Below, in pieces: positions 35,217 through 49,656 of a DNA stretch of 64,000 bases. The position numbers were made by a program, and so were the translations under genes. The notes under the pieces were generated by a model. That model saw only the letters and a program-made list of their open reading frames with translations, had not been told where the DNA came from and searched no databases. The first letter of the stretch is position 1, and the number at the start of each line of letters is the position of its first letter. The stretch comes from Eutrigla gurnardus (Eukaryota; Chordata; Actinopteri; Perciformes; Triglidae): assembly GCA_963514095.1 (NCBI GenBank), contig OY741283.1, positions 1,063,056-1,127,055 of the forward strand. The letters are read 5' to 3'.

Positions 35217-37329
35217 TCAGGGTGAAGTCTGGTCCAGAGCGTGGTGAGCCAGCCTCAGGTTTTCCCTCAGCTCGTCCATCTCTCCCTCCGTCTTGGCCCT
35301 CGTGATGCTCAGCTCGGTGTACATGTCCTTGTACTTCTTCGTGGCGTTCCTCTTGTCCTGCAACGTCACCGACACCAGGTTCACTTCTTCACTCATTCAT
35401 TCTCCCAGCTGCTGCTGGACGTGTTGAGATTCTCACCCTTTGCGCCGCCTGCAGGTCGTCTCTCAGAGATGTGATCTCCTGCTTCAGACACTGAACCTCG
35501 GACTCCTTCACTCGCAAGGTGATCTGAGAGACAGAAAGCTTTGAACAATCAGCTTCACATCTTTAGAAAAGATCGAGGTAAAGATCGCTGGATTCATTTT
35601 CTATTGCAGTATAGTTGCAATTACAGACAGTGAACACAAGAGGGAGCTACACACTTCTGGAGTGGTTCAGTTAACATCACATTTCTTGTTCTCATGTTGA
35701 TCTAATGAAACTTAACATCTTCATTCATATATGTATGAAAATGAAAAGCATTTATTCATCAAGAACATATTAATCTTATTCAGATCCTTGAAGTAGAAAA
35801 AACACTGTAATACGTTTAAAGGGACAGTTCATCCTAAAATCACATATAAATATTTTTTCCTCCCTCAAATCATGCAATAACGTATCTTTTGGCCACTTTG
35901 GGGGAAGTGGAAACAAACAGTGGAAACACTTTCACATCTATTGAGCAAACAGTTTATTTCCACATTCAGCGGTCGCAGAGCAACATTATCACTCATTAGG
36001 ACTCTTTGTGTGAGTTTAAGTGGAATATTCTCACTCTTTCAGCTGTGATACATGCTAACATCTAAGGCCTACCTCCGTTTCGTACACGTCCATCCCCCGG
36101 CTGAGCGGCAGGGCGTCCTGCTTCGCCAGGGAACAAAGTCTGGTGATCTCTGCCGCGAGCTGCCCGCTCAGCTCCTGGAGGCAGAAACAATGAGACTTCA
36201 CACATTTCCCACATGTATTTTCACATTTTCTACAAACAGAATCAAACATTCAGCATTTAAATGAAGACACTGGGAGTCGTTTTAATGTACACGTTGGGGC
36301 TCTCACCTGGTTTCTGGTCCTCAGGTCTTGGTTCTCCTGCTGGCACTGACACAAGGCCTTCCTCTCGGCATCCAGAGCCTGGACGAGATGTCCGTTCTCC
36401 AGATACTTGTGAGAGAACTGCTGCGACAAAACCTCCAGCTCCTGCTGGTACGAAGCCAGCTCCTCACTTCACACACACAGAGTCAACATGAACATCAACT
36501 CTTCATCACAATGAGTCAGCAAATCTACGTCTGACCGGCAAAAAAAACTCCTCTGTAATCATCAGACATAAGCTCCACCACAAGATGCCCAGACATGAAG
36601 TGTGTTCCTACATACTAGACATACCTGTGTTGACTGTATACGTCCTCCAGGTGTGTGCTTCCGGCGCTCTCTGACCTACATCTCTTCTGCACCGCCTGCT
36701 CCAGCTCCAGCCGGTGGGCGTTCTTGATGGCTTCGATCGCTGAGATTTATGGGGATACGTGAAGATTACGTGACTCATATCTTTTCAGGTATTGAAAGTC
36801 TTTACAAATGATATTCCTGATTTTTATTCAGATTTGTATTACCTTGTGTAGAGTTAAACATGATGCTGCATAAGAATCAGCTCAGCTACTCAGATGCTAT
36901 TATATATACTCTTTTTTATTGAAACCAAAAGTGTGTGAAAGTATTGAAGTTGTCTGTGTCACATATATATTTTAAAACAGTTTGTTTTCTGGGTTTTACA
37001 GGAACAAATATGATTTTTTTTTAAATCACGTTTATGTTTATAAAATGTTTTGTTGTGGGACAGGAAACATGAGGGTTGAAGTTACAGAAAACTCAAAGTG
37101 TTCCTCAAGAAAAATCCTTTCAGCGCTCGACAGGTTTTATTTTTCCATGTGAGCAGCAGCGACGCGACTGGGTCTCCTCACCGGTTGCAGTAGCGGCGCT
37201 CTCCTCCTCCAGCAGTCTGTCTCTCTCCACCAGGAGGCGCTCCACCTCCCGCTGGTGTCGATGCTGCAGCTCCTCCACGACCTTCAGGTAAGACTCCTCC
37301 ATGGAGGCGAAGCCGCGTTCACACGTGGC
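35217..37329 (-). CDS. mprip: mprip exons 17-22: C-terminal coiled coil
   Basis: These exons encode ATCERGFASMEESYLKVVEE, AIEAIKNAHRLELEQ, ELEVLSQQFSHKYLENGHLV, ELSGQLAAEITRLCSLAKQD, ITLRVKESEVQCLKQEITSL and DKRNATKKYKDMYTELSITR. In mammals this part of the coiled coil carries RhoA- and MYPT1-binding activity. The frame stops at 35219-35217 after ALDQTSP; the Ser/Lys/Arg-rich tail that follows in human MPRIP was not found on this strand downstream. Confidence 0.92.
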
Positions 37330-40300
37330 CTGGAGGAGACGCTCAACGAGTCACGAACCAACAACCTCCTTCCATCTTATATACTGTCCATGTAAAGCTC
37401 TACTTACCTTCAGCTGTTCCATTTCCTTCTCATGTTGCGTCTGAAGAGAACTCATTTTCCCATCATGCTCTTCTTTCATCTCCTCCTCCCTGACGGCCAG
37501 CTGCTCCTGCAGCTCCTCCACTCTACTTCTCAGCACTAAAACTTGCTCCGTCTCCGAGCCCAACGGATCGGTTTCCCCGTGGGATGCATCACTTTTCTCT
37601 GCGTTTTCTTCCTGGATGCCCAGCTGACCTTCAGCACATGAAAATGGGATTTCCAGGCACTCGGCCATCTCATTCTCTTCTCCATATTCCTCTATGTTAC
37701 TCTCATCGGCTGCCTGCAACTTCATATCTGTTTCTTCCAGCTGGAAACACCCGTTCGCCTGCTGTGCTTCCAGGTTCGACAGTCTTGCCCTCAGCTGCCC
37801 GTTTTCTTCCATCAAGTTGACACAGTTGCTACAGATAAGAGAAGCGGTGAGCAGCTTCTGTCTGGTTTCTTCAAGTTGCCGCTGGTATTTGGACTGAAGC
37901 CTGTTTAAATAGCAGCAGTGCAACGCTTCGGTTGCTGCAGAGTGAATGAAACCGGACCAGGGGTGCTCAGAGAAGTGAAGGTCGGCCATCAGCTGGAGTT
38001 TGTCCGAGGTGCCGACGGAGGAGGCGACGTGGTTTAGAAGCGATATCTTCGTCTGTGTGACGCCTCGAAAATACTCCATCTCATAAAGCCCACTGCTAAA
38101 ATCAAACATCCTGCTTTCGTCTATCTTTGTGGTTTCTGTCTCACTTGCGATACACCAAATAATATCCAGATCCCTCAGACCTTCTCTCCCTGCATCTGTG
38201 CATGGAGAAAGTAGACGGTGCCCTAAAAGCAGCATTTGTTTCTCCATCATCATACGTTCTGTCACCTCACTCACGAGCTCTTCCACACTTTTCTTCTCGT
38301 TAAGCTCCGACGGATTTACCTTCAGTTTGTTGAGCAGCAAATTCCAAAACTCCTCCTCCCACCTCAACTGGCTCTCCACTGTAGGCTTATCCTCGTCCTC
38401 CTTCCTCAAACCAAAATCCAACTTGTCAATCACCTCCAGTAACTTCTCCAAAGCTTTTAACCTCATGACCATCCCGTCTATCACTTGCCGGATCCTTTCT
38501 TCACCAGAAACACATCCGTTACTCTCTCCATCTTTCAATCTCTCCTCCTCCAGCTCTCGATTCAGCCTCCTGATGTCGGCCTCCGCCTCCGCCGCCGTTT
38601 GGCGGTTTAGTTTCTCAGCTTCCTTCAGTTCTGCGTTCTGCGTCTGGAGCTCCCTGCAGGTCAGTTCTGATTGGTCGAGCTGCCTCTCCAGCTCCGTCAG
38701 CTTGGCCTCGGTGGCCTCGAAACATCGAAGCAGGTATCCTTTATTCTCCTGTTCCGATTCTTCCGTTTCCGCTCCGACGTTCAGCTGCAGCAGCGCCTCC
38801 ATCTCCTTCAGGTTGTCCTCCAGCGAGGCGATCATGGTCTGGGCCTCAAGGAGCTGCTGGTCTCTGGAGCCCAGCTCCCTCTCCAGATCCTCCACCCTCA
38901 CTTGTCTCTGCTGTTCCACTTCGGGGAGGTGATGGGGCTCAGTGTACCTGCTGCTGAGCTCCACTTTCAGCCTCTCTATCTCGCGGTCGGCCTCCGTCAG
39001 CTGGTTCAGCATCTCCTGGTTGCGCTGGTTGAGAGCCTGGTTCTGGCCGGTGAGCAGCTCCACCTCCTGGGAAAGCCTCTCCGCCATCGTGTCTGGAGGT
39101 AAATGGTGCTCCACGCAGCAGCTGAGTGAGTCGTCATCTCCCTCCGAGGGCGTCTCCAGGATTAACGACGTATATTCACTGTTGTTCATTTGTTTTTCTG
39201 TGCTGGGAAGCTGCTCACCGTTGTCTCCGTCCAGCTGATTCTGGAGGTTGACTGCTGAGACGTTGAAGTCCACAGTTTGTCCGTCGCTCTGAGGAAATAA
39301 GTCTTGGCCGTCTGACGCAGGTGATAATGATAATAAAGGTGCGTCTTCCAGTTCTTGAAGGTTGCCCTCGGTGTCGTGCAGCCAGATGCTTGGCGTCTGA
39401 GGCGTTATCGAAGGCAACTCAAAGCCGAGCTGCTCCTGCAGGTTGAGAACGTTCTGCTCTCTGGTTTCTTTGCAGACGTCCTTCAGGGTCTGTGGGATGT
39501 TGTTTAATGGCTTCTCATCCAACGGGCAAAGATCTGCTTCAGACGTTAGAGGAGGGTCCAGCTTAAATGGAGAAAAGGTGACATAAAGAAGCGTTAGCGA
39601 CCATACAGGTGTCAAAACCTGAGAAGAGCAAGTAGCCGAGGTGTACCTGCTGCTGATAAAATCCTGCTGCACTCAGCTGAGCCTCCAGATCCAGTCTGTG
39701 ACTCTCCGACTCTGCCAGCTGAGCCTGCAGATCCTCCACCTGCAACAGGAAGCAGTTCATATAGAAACACTTCTCACATCACAAATCTGTAGCTTCAGAT
39801 CGGCTCACTGGTTAAACAAAAAAAGTGTATCATTTAATTAGAGTACATGCATTTAGGGCTGTGCCAAATGTCATTTTCTACTGAGGTTTTCAAGCAAACT
39901 CAATTTGATCAACTAATTCATCAGATTAAATTAGTCTTTATTTAATTAATAAACTTTCTTTAATTCACTCATTAGTGCATTAGAGCTGTTTTTGAGCGGC
40001 TAAACGCCCCAAAAGAAAAGGAAAAACATGTTTTTAATTATTTCTTTCCAATACATTTGGACTTGTGGAGTTATTGGAAATGTCTGGATCTAATTCTACA
40101 AATAGTATATTAACTTATAATATTAGTGTCGCCTGATATTTTACATATATATTACAACTGTGCAGAAATATGGGCTTTAACAGACCAAATAGACATGAAA
40201 GAGAAGCAGCATTCAAATGTTGATTCAGAATTTGCACTTCAATGAATGAAGCTCTTTTGGGTGCAGCCCCACATGTACTGGTATGAGATGAAGCCACATT

Positions 40301-43300
40301 TAAAGCACTCGCCCCCTTCCTGTAGCCGTCCAGCAGCTTCTCCACCTCCACGGAGGCTTTGGCTTCAGCAGACAGCGGGACGCTTCTCTCCAGCCTGAAC
40401 GCCGTCTTCTCCACCCGCCTCCAGTACTCCTCCATCTCTTCCTCCGCTTTCTGCAGGGATTTCGGACTCAGCGCTCGGACGCCTCCGTCTGCCGTTTTCT
40501 CCCCGGTCACCTCCCAACCGAAAGGGAAGCCCAGCATCTTCTCGTACCTCCTCCTCCTCTCCTCCCTCCTCTTCCTCCTCTCCAGGTCGCCTAACTCCAG
40601 CGAGCACAGAGCTTTAGTCCTCTGAGGGTCCAGAGGCCGTTTGTTCTGCGGTCTGAACTCGGCCCAGTCGAAGGTCTTGTAGCGTCCCTCCCGTCGTCTC
40701 TCCATCACGCTCCTGTGTTTGGGGTGGGGGTCTCGCTCTGCGTCGGCGGGGGGGGAGTCCTGAGTCACATCTGGCTTGGGGAGGGCTTCGGGTGGGCTGC
40801 AGGGAACGTGGTGGCCAGGTAGACTGTACACACAGGTACGTTTAGAATATGGCAGTGTAGAAAAAATAAATCATATGCTGTTTAACTGTCAACCATTTGG
40901 ATACTTATTTCTTTAAAAAATCTTTGGGATTTGGATAAAGCAAGTTATTTAAAGGTGGCAAAAATAATTAATTGTCACCAACAATTAACTACTTTTCTGG
41001 CTAAAAGCAGACCGAAAATATTTCTTTTTTTTTTGACGTGGGACATAAATAGACAGAATATAATGACAATAATGCGTACAATGAAAGAAAGTACATCTAC
41101 TCAAGTGCTGTACTTACTTTGAAGTAGTAATGAATAAATGATTTTATTTCAACAGGCTTTACCTGGCCACATCAGGGGCGTTTGCTGGGCGGACGTTTTT
41201 CATCAGAGCCTGGATCCAGTTCTTGCGTATCCCTGAAGTCATCGCCGACAGCGTGTAGACGCCCTTTGGGGTCTGTAAAAAAAACATACAGTTATCTTAA
41301 CTTTGCGTTCATGCAGCAGATACAGGTTTTGCCCGTTTAGCGACCCGTGTTCTTACGTGGATCTGAAAGCCGTAGTTCCTCTGCACCTGATACTCAGACA
41401 CGTTATAACACTTCATCAGGTCGATTTCACCTTCAAGATCTGAAGCCTGAAAGAAGAAAAGCAGAGGGACGTTGGAGCATCTCAAAATAAACACTTCTCA
41501 TTTGTACTCCTTATTAAAAAGAACATCCAAATACCTCCTCAGCTACGGAGTCCTTGTAGTACCTCAGACTGTCGGTCGACAGCACAAACCAATATTTCTT
41601 CCACTAGAGGGAAGCAGACGACCAACGAGACGATGAGCAAGAAGTTACAAAATGTGCAGAAATAATTCAAATCAAGAACTGAAATGGTTTACCTGCTCAT
41701 TTTCATCCAATTTGACCATCCAGCCTTTTTTGAAGTTTAATAAATCCGGCTGTAAAGAAAACACAATGTTAACATTTCAGCAACTATTATTTCACATGAC
41801 AAAATAAGTCCAACATTGCAAATAAAGAAAGCATCAAATGGGAAAGTATTGTGCTTATGTACAAATGTAAGGTACATTTATTTTACTGGAGTATTTTCTT
41901 CTCATTTCTACTTGTACTTACATATTTATCTGACAGTTTTAGTTACTCTAAAAAATTAAGATATTTGCACACAAAAGTGTAGTTTTTAATAATAGTGTTG
42001 AGGTTTGGATTCTTGGTTGGACTAAACAAACATTATGATGACATTTCTCACTATTTTTGACAAATCAAACAAATTGATTAATGGAGAAGATAATGAGCAG
42101 ATTACTCCATAATAGAAATAATCATTAGTTCATAGTTCAAATGAACTCCACATGAACCAACTACAAGAGTAAAATCTTCTCACATCCATGCATTAGTAAT
42201 AATAACTCATGGTATCATATATAATAGGGGGATTTTTTTGTACTATATTATTATTTAACTACATTTTCCAGATTATACTTGCATTCTTTTATTTAAATGA
42301 TCTTAATTTGGTATTTTTAATTAAATTATTTGTAACAGGGTATATTGTTCAGTGTGGAATCATTATTTTTACTGAAGTAAAAGACCTGAGTATATTTAGC
42401 ATGTAATGAGCTGTGTGGCCTTTAGGGGTCGCAACTGAGTAGTTCAAAGGGTTTCCTCTCACTGCTTCCTCTCCTGATGCAGCTTCCACTTACATAAATA
42501 ATAAATACTTTCCTTTTTTCCATTGGTTGAGAAACAGACCCCGTAGAAAGCTGAGGTGTGTTTGCTGACTCACCGTCATGGCGGTGTCGGACGTCCTGCG
42601 GTCCAGAGACTTGGATCTTCTCTGCGGCGGGGCAACGTTGAGACGGGATTTGTCTCCACTTGACTGGAGCTTCTGTGGAAGATTAAAATAAATAAATCAA
42701 ATCAAATGATGTGTTTGTTTTCATCCGAGGACGTGAAGTGTTTTGTGAATCAGGACGGCGGCGGTGTGTATGAGCGGCCTGCATTCCATCAAGCAGAGTA
42801 ACCGATAGTCTGGATCCTTGGCAGAGACGTCAGCTGTGAGGATTAGGCCGCTGTAGAGCACCGCGGGGTGCCCAACAGGCTTTTCTACACTGCCTGTTAA
42901 ACTCTTACTCACATCGCCACTGAACTGCACACGGGTGAGTGCGTCCGGCTGCGTGGAATGCATGAAAAGGTTTTTAGACGCTGCATAATCCTCCAGAAAG
43001 TTTGTGTCTTTTTGTTTAAAAAACGATGACATGGAGCGAGATCCCTGCATGCGTCTCATGATCAGCTTTCATGCTGGCGGACAGAGCTGCACGTATCTCT
43101 TTCAAGTCTGAATTACACCGCATTAAACCAGACAAGAGCACGTTTGTTTTGTTTTTTTTGTTTTCTTGAAAAGATTCATTCTTCCCTCTTATATAATCAC
43201 TTCAACGGGGGGAAAAAATGACCACTTTGAAAGCTACAGAACATTCTTTGTGTTTTTCTTTTCCTGGCATTTACATTGAAAACTATCCAAGGACATAACA

Positions 43301-44291
43301 CACCGAGGATCTTTTTCTTCTTCTTCTTCTCAAACAATGGCTGACCGCTGCAGACAGAGCCTGTCCTCTGTTTGGTGAAGAAGCCTCCCAAAGCTTGAGG
43401 GGGGGAGGAAGAGGAGGCTGGATCTCAGCTCTAAGGCCTGAATGAACTCCGGACAGGCTCTTTCGACCTCCTCCTGGCTACCAAACAAATCCTCACATGG
43501 GATGAAAACGTGCTGCTTAAAAGGCCAAATCCTCTGGAACGAGCCTGTCTCTTTAATCAAAGATTAACAGCTGCCCCAGTGATGGCCATCTGTGTCCAAA
43601 TAAAATGCACTGTTATCATACTTTCACGGGTGATTTCTACGGCAGCTTTTGACCACTGAGTCACAAAAGAACGAGCCTGACAAACTAAACCAGGATTAAA
43701 CTGTCGCCTAAAAGCCAAGTCAGAACTGAAGTCATTTATTTCGTTTCATCCTTTGAAACTCATACCTGCAACATCGAGCCCTGATCTCACAAATTCAACA
43801 AACTGCCCTTTGTACAAACCGCGTAACATAATCCATCTGAGAGGGGAAACAGCCAACAGCCGAGTTGAGTTCACCTCTACCTCCGACAGAGTCCCAGATC
43901 ACTGCTGACCTACAACTCGCGGCCAAAATGTTCTCGTTTTGCATCGTTTATGGCAGCGAGTTAAGCCCAAAGACAGCCGATTAACTCACTAATCAAGATT
44001 CAAGGGTCAACGTTATTGCTATTATACAATACAGGATTGCACAAGCAAATACACAAACACACAGAAAATCCATCAACCGATTCTCAAATTCATGAATTCG
44101 ATTAGAATAAAATAATAAAATAGGAACAAAAATAGATCAAAGTGTATTAAAGAAGCACTGAAGGAGGAAATAAACAGGACTAATAACCGGTAAGAAGATA
44201 TGCAGTAACGTATATACATTTAAATGATAAACTCTTTTTCACATCTTACCAAGCGTTGGCTACTGTCAAGACAAGTGTGTACACATTCATG

Positions 44292-44339
<48 letters not shown>

Positions 44340-44914
44340 CAGATCACATGTCCTGTTGTCTTTGTTTCCCTGTTCCTATTTATCTATTGTATTTATCGTT
44401 TTTGCTTTGTTTGTTATTTTATTCATTCTTTTCCTTTCTATACTAATTTATAGGCTATTATTACTCCAACCTGCCCTGTAAGGACTACAGGCAGGAAATA
44501 GCAATTTGCTACAACCTGGCATCTTAATCTCAAGATTAATGTCTTATTGTGCATATTGCCTGTCTTAAAATAAATAAATTACATTAAATATGTGAAATAT
44601 CTGTAATTCACCTGCTGAAAATATTTCTTCATATGTTGTAGGACCTTTGTCAGGGTATGTCCTTTTCTGTTGAAAATTAAAAATGTGATAAAAAAAGCTT
44701 CCTGTGGATTGTTTATGCTCCGTGTTTGTGTTTTGTTGAAACTCTCACGCACAGACGGACACAAACGTCTCCTCACCTCCTTAATCACCGGGGTCGAGCC
44801 GACAACACACACTGACTATCATCCACAAGCAGATGTGCACGTCGGAGGGGAGTTTATCGGGTTCAGCAAACAAGTCTGAGGATTCCCTGCGAGGGAATGT
44901 CGTCCCCCGGATTA

Positions 44915-44946
<32 letters not shown>

Positions 44947-47900
44947 GGAGGCAACCTGAACATCCTCAGGGCATCAAACCAGTTATGTTCCCGAACTCCA
45001 TGCAGCCCTGAATGCACCGCCGCCTCTCTCCCACCTGCTGACACATGCAGCCGCTCACACACATGCTCGGGAGAAACCTGCAGGCCTCGACTCGTCCGAA
45101 TCCACTCGTCCACGCGTCTCACGCCAAACTCTCATCACCACCTCTCCGGCGTTTCCACGTGAACTCTCAGTTACGATGCAGAGGACTTGGAACGCATCGG
45201 ATCCTCGCGTTTTGTACATTATGGGAGGACGAGACTGAGATTTACTGCGTGCGGTGGAGTGTTTGATCGGGTCAGAGCTTCACCGTTAATAAGTCACGCT
45301 GTTCTCTTGTGTAACACCTGGCTATGTGAATCATGTTGAAACCAGTCGAGCCCACAGCCCAGTACAGGTTGAGTACAGCTGGGGAGAAAGAGGGCTCTTA
45401 ATCAGGACCAACCCACCTTCCGATGAATCAGCCATTTCTATTCATGGTGGATAAAAGGAAATGTTCTTTTTTAATCGTTTAATGACGTGGCACTGAAAAC
45501 CTATTTTCTTAATTATGTTCCCACCATATGTTCTGAACACACTGTTCTCCAGAGTTACAACAATAATTCCTCAAGTGGTATCTATGGCTACCTAGTTACA
45601 GCAGGGTTCCTCCACCTTCTCCAAAGTCAAATTCAAGCACTTTCCAAGCACTTCAAGGTGCATTTCCATGCTTTTCCAGCCCCTTCCAGCTGTGGTAAAC
45701 TCCATATTTGTATCAATGGTCAGTATTCAGTCTACTTATGATGTCACTTGTTCATCACATTAAATGAGATGTTATTGTCCTCTAAACAACCAACATGATG
45801 TTTGGAGACAGCTTTTTACAGAAGGACCACAAATGAAAGGAAAACTAATTCCACTAACAGATCCACAGAAATATAATCACCAACTATTTTCATCATCTGT
45901 TCATCATCAAAAGTCATTTTTCATAAAGAAATGTCAGAAAATGCTGTTTTCAGTCATATGTCATCACATAGAACAGATATTTTAAGCACTTTCAAGCACT
46001 TTTTTCTAAATCCAAGCACTAACACCTTGAAAAAACCACACTAAAACTCAAGTGTTTTCAAGGATTTCCAGCACGCATACGAAACCTGTAGTTATTATTA
46101 CTTCTTTACTTTCCTTCCATTTGCCTCTAACGTTCCTTTAACACGCACTGGATGACATCACTTTTCACGGTGACGAACAATAATTATGACACTTGCAGGA
46201 ACTTGCAGAAAGGACACAAACACTATGCTTTTGGGATTTTAAAGTATTTGCTGTGTGCCGTTAAACAAAAACACACCTTGTGAGTGACTAACCTTGAAGG
46301 CGTTTTGGGAGGAGACCCAGTGACAGACCCAGAACACGCTGGCGGGATTACGTATCGACGTTGCCCAATAAAACCACGTGTGTCCAAATTTGGTGATTTT
46401 TAATCAAAAAAGGAGGAGAAGGCATTCTTTAGTGGGTCTTAAAAAGTGGAATTCCACACTTAATTATGTTTTAGTGCTGTAAGCATTATCAAATAAGGCA
46501 GTTTCAGACCAAACTGAGAGGAACTGCCCACTGGGGAGATCTACATACCGTCAACAGCCTTTTTTTCTGTTTGCATTTAAACTTCAGGGACACTCGCAAA
46601 CATCTCCGAGATCGGCTAGTTCGCTACGCTCCACAAGCTCTCTGAGCTTTTCAGTGATAAATACACAACCATTACATGCTTCATTAATACAGATGCATGC
46701 AAAATGACTTTAAACGTGTACTCGGTGTGGTTACCTCTCGCTTGTTGGAGCGAGCTTCACTCCTGCCCTTCCTGGAAACAGCCGTACCTTCGTCCTGCTC
46801 TCTCTCGGTGGCCTCCGGTCGCAGCAGCCTCTCTGATGGACCGACGCGGCTGGAAAACATGAACAACTAATTAGTGGAAAACTGTATGTGTGGCTGCCCT
46901 GACCTCACCCACTCACTCACTCACACAGGTGGGTTCTGACATGATTTCCACCCGCATGAACACTGAGAATGACAGCTTGATAACAGACTCCCGGCAGCAC
47001 CTGTGCAGCAGAAAGGACAGCAGACCTTCCAGTTATTGTGACTAAATAAGAGCTGACATCCTCCCCACTGGTGTCAGAGGTGTTTTTTGTAGAAGTAGAG
47101 AAGGTATGAGACAGGCCGAACACCCCAAAGCAACATATAACGTGAATATAGCATTGCTTATTGCTAATCAAATTTATAAATAATATTGGTGCTGGTTATA
47201 TGTCACTAAATTGTGGTATAAAACATGTATCTCGTTAATAATGATCTAAAAGGATGTTTTATGTACTCCTTTGATTGAAAAGAAGAAGAATGATAGCAGT
47301 AATTTGGTCATAAATCAAAGTATTAATGTCATTGATGTCACTCGAAACCTTATTCCTGTTAGCAGGAGTTTATTCTCAGAATATTTAACCCTGTAAAAAC
47401 ATGAAACATCACACGTTGTAACATTATAAATAGTCTGTTCGGTATGTTTGGGAGCTTTGCCTGCGCCTGATGTTTTATTGGCCACTCCATCTCTGTTGGG
47501 TCCAGACAGCTTTGTGCCCTGAAACTGAGCTTTCAGCTGAAGTCTACTTCCTCGGACAGGCAGGCAGACAGTCAGTATTAAGGGTCCTGAGAAACAATGC
47601 CGCAGATATCCAATTACACCAGCGTTTTGGAATTTCTGGCCTTATTTGGGGGGACATTAAGTATTTTGTGTTTTTGTTTCCCAAAAAGGCAACGAGGGGA
47701 AGAAATGCGATGAACTCTCCTCACGTGACCAGTTCACATGCTGCTGCCGGGGGAACAAACTGGGATGGTTTTCTTGAAGCTAAATTTAAAAACGCAGCAG
47801 TCAGATCTCTAATGGAGGGGTAGAGCGTGAGCCTTTGATCTGGTGTTTAGCGGTGTGTGATGGCTGTTCGGCTTCATACTGGGGGGGAAGCAGAGAAGCA

Positions 47901-49618
47901 TTGGATGTCCTTTGTACTAATTGCTTGCACATTTATCTCCTTTTCCTCTGCCAAGGCACTTTAAATAGCTGTTAGCAATACCAACAGAATGCATGTACAT
48001 AAGAAGATAAACACCAGACTGCTGCCACAATACAACACATCGATGAGTTATTTACATATTATCATCAAAATTAGCCGGAAATCTACTTCCAGTTCAGTTC
48101 TAACCTTTTGTTGAGGCTCTGGATGTTGTTGTTTGCTGACGTTTGTGTGTTGTTTGACTCAGACAGCTGGTTGCTACTGCTGGTGTCTGTGTTTCCACTG
48201 GTCAACAAGTCCAAGGAGACGGGGCTCAGGTAGCTGCATGTGTTGCCTGGATATAGAAAACAACACACAAGGGTTTCAGACTGTTAAATACACCAAGATC
48301 CGGGACACAGTTTGGTTAAATTCCACACTGACTCTCTTTAAAACAGCCAGCAGCCAACAAGCGAGATGAAATCATTCTCTTTTTAATTACGCAACATTAT
48401 GTCAGGGTTCACACTGAGGCCAGTTGCTCAAAACCTGCATGGTTTTCCCTCTTAACATTTGACTTAATGATATACAGTATTTTACTCAAGTTAAGTCAAT
48501 ATATTAATGTTATAAACATAAAGAAATCAGTGAATACAACGAGAAAATCATGAAAACATTTTTTTTTAAAGATCAAACTGGACTGAGGAAGAGAGAAGAT
48601 TCTGGTACTGCACTGATGTCATTTTCTTCACATTCAAAGCTATTGAGGTTTTCGAATGAAGCTTTGAATGTCTGTTTTTTATTTATATATTTACATATTC
48701 AATGACATTATCATCCTCAAAAAATATTTTTAAAATCCTTGAACAAAATCCTAAATTTGAATGAAGTGATTCAACCGATTCAATTAGTCGTTTTTATTAA
48801 AATGTCATCATTTAATCCATCAATAATATAACAACACTGTTTAGTGCAGTTCATAGGGGGTAATCTTACAATATTTAATTATCAAATGATGCAGCATTCA
48901 TCACTTTTCTTTCCTCTATATAAATAGTTGATCCATGACTTAAATATTTGACTGTATGTGTCTGTTAATGCCGTTTGTCTTAAAGGGCAAACAGCTTGAT
49001 CTCTGCTACAGTGCTTCTAAAACAGACCTCTTAAAGAGTTCGGCGGTGGTCCAGAGGAAACCCTGACGGGGCATCTTTCATTAGACAGCCTCCCTGGTCG
49101 GCTCTCGGAGGGTCCATCATGTACAGCCTGCATCGCTCTAATGAAGCAGCCTATAGGCAGAGTCAGCAGGAGTTAATCCAGGCCGATATTACACGGCCGC
49201 TCCAGACTGCTATAACTCTGACGCCAGATGGGCGCTGCTGTCCACTTTGTCGCAGCACAAAAAGTAAATACCTGTCCCAAGCTAATCATCAAGCCTATTA
49301 GGGCCGTTTACGAGGTCTTTTATGGATCATGTTTGGCCTTTATGATGCCTGAAGGTTAGAGAAAAACGTATATTTCTGCACATCTCACAGTGTGTTTCTG
49401 TCTGTGTTTTTGTAACTTCCTGCTCAAAAACTCCTCCGGCCCGTTCCCATGATCAGATGTCAGGACTGGGTCAACAGGCCTGGTTAAACAAGGGTTCAAT
49501 GATGTGTATAAATACAGAACTGGAAGTGTGAGAACATCTGCAGGATGTTAAGACAGTGAGAGAGAGAGAGAGGACAGGAAGTTGCTGTGATTGGCCAGTG
49601 GAGATAAAAGCCTGGGTA

Positions 49619-49656
<38 letters not shown>

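Larger units (their letters stand above)
42675..46734. other. mprip: mprip intron 8, no exon recognised
   Basis: This 4-kb intron holds the LINE tail and NDT1 copy 2 listed separately. Two minus-strand open frames, 42721-43059 and 43330-43560, have no recognisable domain and no matching phase with flanking exons, so they are not called as exons. Confidence 0.6.

Noticed and set aside
38129..38932. Ser-rich plus-strand frame opposite the giant mprip exon
   Set aside because: Leu/Glu heptads on the minus strand read as Ser/Phe on the plus strand; there is no start context or domain.
42721..43059. 112-codon minus-strand frame in mprip intron 8
   Set aside because: No homology recognised, no flanking splice sites in matching phase, and adjacent exons join without it.
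47470..47823. 117-codon plus-strand frame inside an mprip intron
   Set aside because: No domain, no splice or promoter signals, and opposite to the host gene; length is within chance.
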